NCBI GenBank assembly: GCA_949987565.1
Contig: OX465104.1
Location: forward strand, 3,354,301 to 3,418,300
Length of the DNA stretch: 64,000 bases
DNA from: Luidia sarsii
Lineage: Eukaryota; Echinodermata; Asteroidea; Paxillosida; Luidiidae
Reading direction: 5' to 3'
Within the stretch, counting starts at the first letter, position 1. Every line of letters begins with the position of its first letter. Below, piece by piece: positions 1 to 8,900 of the stretch. A program made the translations under genes and the position numbers. The notes under the pieces are model-generated. The model was not told the origin of the DNA. It did not search any database and saw only the letters and a program-made list of their open reading frames with translations.

Positions 1-735
1 TCCGGTCCGGTCAAAGTCTGCCTTTGAGAAAGGTCCTGCTAGGATCGAAACATCAGGCCCTCTATCTTTTGAGGGAAATGTAAAGGCCGACGTTTTTTAG
101 GAAATCTGATTTAATTTTATTTTCTGCCTTTGAGAAAGGTTCTGCTGGGATCAAAATGTGAGGCCCTCTTAATCTTTTTTTTTTTAATTGCAAATTTTTG
201 TTGTACCGGTAATTGTAATGGCATCTCTGACTCGTGGATTTTGTATGTGTGCAGGTCCTGGTCCACCGGTTCCCGGCAGCAAGGATGGCAGTCAAAAGGA
301 TACTGCAAGTTGACGGGGCACCAGTGATGCATGACTCAACTTTATGGAGGTCATCGAGGAGCCCATAGTGTGCACTCTGAATGGAGTGGATGTCTCCATG
401 CATCTTGGCTGATAGTTGTCTCCCGGCCGGTGGAAATCAAACCAATAGCATTGCCCTGATGTGAAGTGGTTCAGTCATTGCTTACCGAGTACCGGTACAC
501 TCTGCAGTAGACTTGCAGAAGCAGACTGTCTAATAAACCAGACGCAAAAATCCTACATCTCCGGAAATGCAATCATGATTATGCTCGCTGTGCCATTTTG
601 TCACCTGGTGCGAGGTTCTTGATTTTTTTTCTTCTGAAAGCTGTTGGTATGTTTGACTATTCTTATACATCAGGTGCTGTTATTTTGATAATAACTGCCT
701 ATGGCAATGTAGAATGTTAGCGGTGAAACAATCTC
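1..735. other. Gene-free left edge with two half-copies of the hairpin repeat
   Basis: No coding exon is recognised here. Positions about 19-75 and 126-180 each hold a partial copy of the abundant repeat whose core reads TTTGAGAAAGGTCCTGCTAG followed by GATCGAAA and CAGGCCC. Both copies point the same way and are diverged. The remaining sequence up to the tandem array at 736 shows nothing I can assign. Confidence 0.6.
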
Positions 736-1020
736 TTTTGAGAATGAGTGTGGCTCTGAGAAGAGCCGGTAAATCTGAGAAGATCCGGTAACTGTGAGAA
801 TGAGTGTGGCTCTTAGAAGAGCCGGTAAATCTGAGAAGATCCGGTAACTGTGAGAATGAGTGTGGCTCTGAGAAGAGCCGGTACCTCTGAGAAGAGCCGG
901 TTACTCTGAGAACGAGTGTGGCTCTGAGAAAAGCTGGTAACTCTGAGAACGAGTGTGGCTCTGAGAAGAGCTGGTAACTGTGAGAATGAGTGTGGCTCTG
1001 AGAAGAGCTGGTACTTCATC
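736..1020. repeat. Tandem repeat of a GTGTGGCTCTGAGAAGAGC unit
   Basis: The motif GAGTGTGGCTCTGAGAAGAG followed by CYGGT and AACTCTGAGAA recurs about six times with variable partial units between. The same phrase, with AAAAGAGC, occurs in dispersed elements at 6930-7090, 11860-11970, 24185-24290 and 41130-41230, where it forms one arm of a foldback element. The array therefore looks like a local expansion of one arm. The phrase GGGCAGTGTATGCTGCCC at 1027-1044, followed by ATAGTCAGGAG, is the adjoining part of the same dispersed element. Open reading frames through the array are by-products of the repeat. Confidence 0.8.
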
Positions 1021-1669
1021 TTTTTGGGCAGTGTATGCTGCCCATAGTCAGGAGAATCCTAGATTTGAATCACAGAGAAAAATTAAAATCAGTCTTAGAT
1101 GTGAGAAATGTTTGTACAAAACTGGTAAAACAACCAGAGATTTTTTATTTTATTTCTCCATATGGTACAAATATACAGATATATGTCCAACATGCCTACA
1201 GATCTATAAAGTGCTATTGAGCTGAACCTCAGTCAACTTCTTCACGCCAAACGAGTAACTTTTAGATCGTTACGGACTTCAGGATCCACATCTTGGTTGC
1301 ATGTGCTTATGTGTACAAAATAGTCCTATTAAAAATAAGCACTTTAACGTGGGCAAAGTGAATGAAGTTCCAAATGAACATGCAGAAATCAATATATTCC
1401 TTTTCCAGATGGGGGGCTAGTTGTAGAATGAAACTCAATAAATGTGCAATCGATCCCATCAACTGAAAAGTACATTGTCTGGTCAATCATTATCTGACTG
1501 AATATGGCAACACGTGGACGCTGAAGAACACCAGGAAGTAGGCAAAGTTACCAGTACTCGAGCACGTCTACTTGTGCATTCACAACAGTGAGTACGTGCA
1601 AAATACAGGTAGGTATATTCAATGTGATGTCTGTGCACAACTCCGACGAAAATCTTTGAATTGTGAGAA

Positions 1670-2130
1670 GACCTAGTCTTGGTTCATTAACCACGTCGGC
1701 AAGGAGCTTGGGTCGTCACTGCAAACCGTAGCCCATCGTAGGATGGTGGCCACCCTTAGCTTCTTCTACCGTTATTTCTACGGAAGGTTTTCCTCGGCTC
1801 TTGAAGACCTGGTCCCCCCCAGTCAGGACATTTTAAGCAAGCAACCAGGCTGTTTGCCTCCTCTCACCCACACACTATCTATCCCAAGGTGTAGACCAGA
1901 GAGGTATCGGAACAGCTTCTTCCCTCATTCAGCCTCCGTCTGGAATCCCCTTCCTGATTCATGTTTTCCCCCAGCCTACGATCTTGCCCTTTTTAAAAGG
2001 AATTTCAATTCCTATCTCCAGCCTACCTGAATCCCTCTTTATCTCATTCTTTCCTTAGCCCTTAACCTTGCGTGGCTTTTTAGCCCTGTTTGGGGGAATT
2101 TGCATCATGAAAAAAAAGAAGAAAAAAAAG
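1670..2130 (+). mobile_element. 3' end of a non-LTR retrotransposon (reverse transcriptase C-terminus)
   Basis: The frame ending at the stop after position 2030 encodes a segment with the usual signature of the C-terminus of LINE reverse transcriptases: AHRR-VATLSFFYRYFYG, then PRCRPERYRNSF, SVWNPLP, and YDLALFKRNFNSYL. The frame can be read upstream of the first methionine at 1743 to about 1683, so the copy is 5'-truncated rather than starting there. After the stop comes a short 3' UTR ending in an A-rich tail near 2108-2130. This is a dead fragment. The clade (CR1/L2/Rex-like) cannot be fixed from this piece. Confidence 0.85.
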
Positions 2131-2482
2131 TTCTGATAACCCCATACACGTGGACACGTGTTCTTTTTTTCAGGCTTAGTGTGTGAAAAATTGGAGAAGA
2201 ATTTTCACTAGGAAAGCACAGACTGGTTCCATGCAGCTTGTGCACAGTGTTGTGTCGTCCGCACGTGGAACTCTTTTTCCCAATAAAAAAAAAAAAAAAA
2301 AGCTATAAAACTACCAAAGGCCCCTAAAAATATAATCAAGAAAGGAGTTTAAAATGTGACAATATCCCTAAAACCAGAAAACACTTTCTGGAGTTTCTCC
2401 GTAAGAGAGTGGGAAAAATCCTTGATGATGCAAAAGGTGAGAATCTTGATGTGATCTATGCAGAATCGACACTACGCTCAGT

Positions 2483-2660
2483 GCTTTGCCCGATTGCCTG
2501 TTTTGAAATGATAACAGGCAGCTTGGGGCGGGATTCGAACCCGCCAAGTCCTGCTTGCTAGCGCAGATACCTGAACCACTTGACCACCGAGCTGGTCCAG
2601 GTCGCGCGGCGGATTCGAATCTGCATAGCCGCAGGTAACACGTTCCATACCACGTTCGCA
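2483..2660 (-). mobile_element. tRNA-derived SINE, type 2 (Ser/Leu-like head)
   Basis: Read on the minus strand, this has a GTGGTCAAGTGGTT A-box and a GGTTCGAATCCC B-box, then a body containing AGGCAATCGGGCAAAGCACTGAG. Other copies lie at 30168-30278 (interrupted), 37310-37440, 47935-48110, 48126-48260 and about 60796-60840. The D-arm and the CTAG-containing anticodon arm resemble a serine tRNA. No copy keeps an intact acceptor stem, so none is called as a tRNA gene. Confidence 0.8.
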
Positions 2661-2909
2661 GACATATCGTAGATATCGTTTATCTACGACTGTCTTCGTG
2701 AGTGTTCGTATACAGCAGGCTGGATAAGGCTAAGGTCTTGAATTGTATCCCGACTCAAAACAGATGCACTGACTCGGCACAGCAGGATCAAAGCACCTCA
2801 GCCCGCCCTCTATCACACCGGAGACCCCTTTCTGTCCAAGAATCCGTCATTTGTTGGGAATGTTTTTTTTTCTTCTTGACCCAATGTTCCTCTCAGAAGA
2901 GCGACACGT

Positions 2910-5900
2910 TTACTTGTGAGGAAGCTGGTTCTGATCGCTGCCAGACGGGTTGAAGGGAGTGTAGCCCTTGGGACACTTGTTGGCAAAGTGACCAAGCTCT
3001 CCGCACTGTGCAAAAACAACAACAACAACAACAACAACAACAAATCGATGAAAAACTTACTGGGAACAAATTTGAACAAAATGGCAAAACAAACTTTTGA
3101 CTGGACTGGGATTTGAAATTGAGACCTCTGGTTTTGCATACCGGCACTCTTCCCAACTGAGCTATCCGGCCCTTAGATGGTGGCCTTCCCAAATAGTCAA
3201 CTAGTCTTTTCCCAGGTGGGGGCACCAGTCAGAAGCAGTTCAACCATTAACTGCCCATTTAGAAAAAAAAATTCAATGAAAACAGTAATAATTAACAAAA
3301 AAACAGAGTGAAATTCAAAGGCTTTATTCCACAAAAATCAGATGGATTTTGGTCACTAATCTTTAAGTATAAACTTCTAACAACTAGTAAACATCATACC
3401 CATTCCTTTTCTGAACTGAACTGTTTTCGGGGAAACAGGTCGAAAATCTCCAAATTTCCAAACAAGTGAAACACCTGCCGATCAAATCATTTACAATGCA
3501 CTACACCTGTCTGTAGGTATACCCCCCAAAAAACGGCTCGGGTCCGCACCTTGATTATCGATGTGGGTAGATAATTGCAACAACAGGTAAAACTGCACTG
3601 GAATTTTCGACTCGGTTAAACTGACCTGGGGGCGATTTCACAAAGGTAGTCCTAACTTAGAACCAGTCTTAGTACTTAGGACTAGTCCCAGTCTAAGGAA
3701 CCATCCTAGCTAAGACCGATCCTAGGATCGAATTCACAAAACGCGTCTTCAGAAAGACTAGTCTTAACTCAGTGTTATTACGATAAGGCTGAAACCGAAA
3801 TACTACAGCAGTGTAGCACTATAGTATTAGCAGTGTTCTCCGTAGTGTTCATCATCATCATGCCTAAAGCTCCAGTTGACTGTAAGCGTTCGAGCAAAAG
3901 CATAAGCGCCATGATTCATGGAAATTGGGAGGCAAGTATAACGTTGGACAGAGTTTATTTCACTAATTCATAAGTTAACCACTTTGCGCCGGGACCTCCG
4001 AATCCGGAGGTCAATTTGATTGCCTATGTAACGGGGCCCTCCGAATCCGGGCACCACTATTGTCCACATTCTAAACAAAGACTCTTTTCAGCTTAGAACC
4101 AAGCAATACGAATCAGTACAAAGACCCTTTTTGACGCAAGTTGCCACATGAATTGCAAGATTAGCAGCAGTAATTGTGCAATTGTGGGACTTTTACTGTG
4201 AAGGATCGAGGGATACCGCGCTGCCGCTGAAAGCACGCGGGGGACATTGTCTTTGCATGCCACACAGCCCAACGGTCGTCGGCCTGGCATTGGAATTCCC
4301 CCCACATTCTTAACCGTAATCTGTACGCTCGTTTGTGGCCGACCAACTTGAAGATTTGACTGCCTGGAGTGGAGGCTGGTGTCTGCGGTCAGGGATTGTC
4401 AGCAGCGTACACGCACGCACACACACATGTCCGTTACGGTCCATTGACGATGCACAAAGGGCCCTTTTTCGAACAGATAATCTCTTGACAAAAGCCACAA
4501 CGACGTCCGAATTGTGCCAGGTTTTACTCTCTTGTACCCATAGTATACTCTTATCGATTTATTTCACATAAATATATTGTTCGGATTGTTTTAGCGAGAT
4601 TTAAAAATGATGCATTGTTAAAAAAAACCCGTATAGCGATCATCGGCGCTGAAAAAAACCCCGGCGCGAAGTGGTTAAGACTACCCTACACCAGTCTTAA
4701 AGTTAGGACTTGTTCGACGACTTTGCCATGGAAGTTAGGATGAGTCTAACTCGTCCTAACTTTTGTGAAATCGATCTTTATAAACTTAAGACGGGTCGTA
4801 AAGTTAGGACGAGTGACTTGTCCTAACTCGATATAGGACTAGTCTTACAGCTGTGTGAAATCGGCCCCTGGTCATTTTAACCGGGCAGAAGTTGGTCGGT
4901 TCGCACTGGACTTAACATGGTCAAGTTACCCAAGTTACCCTCGGTTAGTTCACCCCCCCCCCCAAAAAAAAATCCAGTGCGGACAGGGCATTTAGACGAC
5001 CGATACCGAGGTTGATTTCAAAGAGTTGAGCGCGGCATTACAGCCTTACCTTGAAGCACTTGATGTTGTCCAGGTTCCTGTAGGGTCGACTGCTTGGGTA
5101 GCCGTGTGATCCGTTGCTCTGTGAGTGGCTGGAGGACTGGCTACCTCCCCCTGCATTGGTGTCTACCATGCCCAGCACGCCTATCGACTGTCGGTCCAAG
5201 GAAGATCAACAAACAAGAAAGTTGTAAAAACAAATCAAATTGAATTGAAGAAAAAAAAAAGCCAAAGAAAACTTTTAACTGGACCGGGATTTGAACCTGA
5301 GACCTCTGGTTTTGCATACCAGCACTCAACCTAGGCCTATTGGTAGTCAGCTGAACAGACAATTCCAAAAAAACCCTAACCGTTCACTGATGATCATCCT
5401 GAGACCAACTTTAAAAATAATAATTGTTAAAACATTGTCAAAGAAAACTTTGACTGGACCGGGACTTGACCCCAAACCTCTGGATTAACGTACCAGTGCT
5501 CTTCCCCTCTGAGCTATCTAGCCCTGAGATGATGGCCTCCGAAACAGTCAACTAGTCTTTGCTGGGGTGGGGGCGCCAGTCAGAAGCATTCAACCATGAA
5601 CTGCTATATCGAGCTGAGCTATCCAGCCCTCAGATGGTGGCCTCCCAGCTGGATAGCTCAGATGGAAGAGCACTGGTATATTAATCCAGAGGTCTAGGGT
5701 TCAAGTCCCAGTCCAGTCAAAGTTTTCTTCGCCAATTTTTTTTCAATTTATTCAAAATTTCCCAGTCAGTTTTTCCTTTGTTTGTTTAACTTAATTCAAA
5801 TATTACTTAAAGTGATATACAAAAATGTTGCAAACTGTTTACTGACTAAAATTACCAAAATGCAAATCTTAAAATTTAGTGGGCCTGACGTTTCGATCCT

Positions 5901-8900
5901 AGCAGGACCTTTCTCAAAGGTATTTGATATAATTCAAATATCTGAGATGGTAAGATTTTATTTATTTATTTATTTATTTATTTTTTTTTAAATTTTTTTT
6001 TTTTGGGGGTGGCTCAAGATAAGGGGAAGAGCTGACACATGGACCTGGTTATGGATAGGTAAGAAAGAGCAAGGGCGCCCTCACCCTCTCTGACGATCTG
6101 CCTTGCTGCGACCAGGCGTTGGGACCCTTGGGGCAGTTGACGGCCTTGTGGCCCACCTCCTTGCAGTTGTGACACACCAGCTTCTTCAGGTTGTCCTTGG
6201 CCTCAAAGACGGGCAGGTCAAACTTGGGACTTGAGGTTTGAAAACAGACGAAGAGAGAAGTCCATCAACAAATAAAAGTAATATCGCAATTATTGGTATC
6301 GACGAGAGGGTGATTCAACGAGGGTTTGCCCATCCTGGTATGTAGTTAGCACTGCATGCTCGGTGCTTTGCCCGATAGCCTACTTGAAATGATGTATCTG
6401 ATTAACTTTGGATACAAATTTCAATACACTGCAGGGCCTCAACCATCCTCTGAGGTCAAGTGGGTACAAAACGTGCACTAGAATTTAGAAAGCTGGTGTC
6501 CTTGGTTCAAATCCCATCGGAGTGACCTGGTTTTTTTTTTAACAAGCAGGCAAAGCACTGAGCCTACAGTGCTTACTAAACATTGTATTACAGTCTCAAC
6601 GATGCAAATCGCTGAACGCACAGTGATAAGTACACGTCTGGTAGGGAAACCGTTTAGCGAATTACATTCTCACCGGCACATGCCATAGCACATCTACATC
6701 TATCATAAGGATAGAAGGATCTCTCATACATCCAAGTGTGTCCATACTGGCACATATTGTGGTTACTATAAAACTTACTGCTGGAATTTACAACCGGGGC
6801 CCTCTAGACAGAAGCCATTCAGGTAGTTCTGGCACATGACTCTTCGGACGTGCCTGTTCTTACAAAGAGGCCCTGTTAGAAAAAAATCAAACGAGAGAAG
6901 ATAAGATAACATCTGAAGGTTTGCATGGTGGAGTGTGGCTCTGAAAAGAGCTGGTAACTCAACGTTTTGGGCAGTGTGTACTCTGCCCATCGTCAGGAGA
7001 ATGTACACACTGCCCAAACCGTTGCAGAGTACACACTGCTTGAAACGTTGAGTTATCGGCTTTTTTCAGAGCAACACTCCATCTCAAAAGAAATGTGTTA
7101 AATGGTGTCACCGCAAAACTTCCACTTGAGATATGTTATAACATACTATTATTATTTTGTATTTTGTATGTTGAAATTAAATCCCCACACATTGTGGGAC
7201 CCCACCCCAGCAAAGACTAGTTGACTATAGTATTATGTCACCATCTAAGGGCTGGATAGCTCAGATGGAAGAGAACTAGTACGTTAGTCCAGAGATCTTG
7301 GGTTCAAGTCCTGATCCATTCCAAGTTTTCTTTGCCATCTTTTCAAATTAATTGTTATTTCCCGAGAAATATACATAACTCTGTCTCTAGGTTAAGCACT
7401 CTTAACCCCTTTCCAAAACAGGAATGAAAATTCCTTGAGAAGTTGAAGTATCCTTGAAAATGTGTGGAGCAAGCGATTCCAATGAGTTAAGGGTCGTCCT
7501 TACGACTTGGGACATTCCCAGAAAATCTCAGGGGTGCAAAAAAAAACCAGACTTCTATTCTTGTCTTAAAATTTAGTGGGCCTGACGTTTTGATCCTAGC
7601 AGGACCTTTCTCAAAGGCAGGACCTTTCTGCCTTTGAGAAAGGCCCTGCTAGGATCGAAACGTCAGGCCCACTAAATTTTCAGATTTGCGTTGTGGTAAT
7701 TTTAGTCAGTAAGCAGTTTGCAACATTTTTGTATATCGCTTCTATTCTAGAGGAGAAGTTCAGACGTGAGCTTTGAGTTTCGCTCACTCAACTCACCGTG
7801 TTTGCAGAATCCGCGGTCATACCACGGACAGTCCTTGACCTTGCTCTCGGGATCAATGTGAAGGAACGGACACTCCTTGTTGCTGCACATTCCTAAGGGT
7901 TCGACGGCACGAGAGAAAGACAAAAATAAATGGATCCTTTGTTTATAGACAGTACATGCATGGAGCTATAAGTAGGTAGCTCCACGGTACGTGGCTTTGT
8001 CAAAGTTCCACAGCTTTTCATATCCTCAAAAATCATTCAGTGTAAATCGAACAACCTTCCTCAATCCTCCAGTGTAAATTTAACAACCTTCCTCAATTCT
8101 CCAGTGTATATTTTACAACCTTCCTCAATCCTCCACAATCCTCCTGTGTAAATTTAACAACCTTCCTCAATCCTCCGGTACAAATTTTACAACCTTCCTC
8201 AATCCTCCACAATCCTCCAGTACAAATTTTACAACCTTCCTCAATCCTCCACAATCCTCCAGTGTATATTTTACAACCTTCCTCAATCCTCCACAATCCT
8301 CCGGTGTAAATTTAACCACCTTCCTCAATCCTCCACAATCCTCCAGTGTATATTTTACAACCTTCCTCAATCCTCCACAATCCTCCAGTACAAATTTTAC
8401 AAAATTCCTCAATCCTCCACAATCCTCCATTACCCCCCGGAGAATTGTGGAGGATTGAGGAAGATATATAATATACCACAGTTCGATATGCGAGGGAGAA
8501 AACCCCTGCCGTGGGTCGCAGAATGAGAGGAGGAGGGGGGGGGGGCTCCCGGCTCTCGGACTCACCGAACTTGGTGAAGAAGAAGCACTCGGGCATCTTG
8601 GTCATGTCGTACTGGTGGAGGAACTCGCACTCGTCGCCCTTCTTGCACAGGCCCCGCAGCCAGTGCTTGCACACCACGCTCTTCTCGCCGCCGACGTGCC
8701 GGTAGGGACACATCGGACCTTTGCTGCACATCTTCTGCTTGTAGTACTGGCAGACGGCCGCGCCCGACTCTGCGAAAGAGAAGGGGGTCACCCGGTCAGT
8801 TTTTTCCCGCCTTTGCTTGACTTCAATCGAGAAACGTTTCTTGATGCTTTGTCTCTTAATTCTAGGTCAGAAAGTCGTTTGGGCAATAATGTACGCAGTG

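Noticed and set aside
1743..2030. Independent 95-residue gene
   Set aside because: Matches the C-terminal pattern of LINE reverse transcriptases, and the frame extends upstream of the methionine as a truncated copy.
7562..7738. Reading the hairpin element as an ordinary TIR MITE
   Set aside because: The ends are asymmetric (only one side has the tail) and target duplications vary at 10-13 bp, unlike the fixed length of DNA transposons.
8093..8791. Minus-strand open frames of 67-159 residues with repeated GGLRKVVKF segments
   Set aside because: They are the intron-2 minisatellite read in phase. The only real coding part is CPSF4 exon 2 (8566-8769), whose splice sites exclude the repeat.
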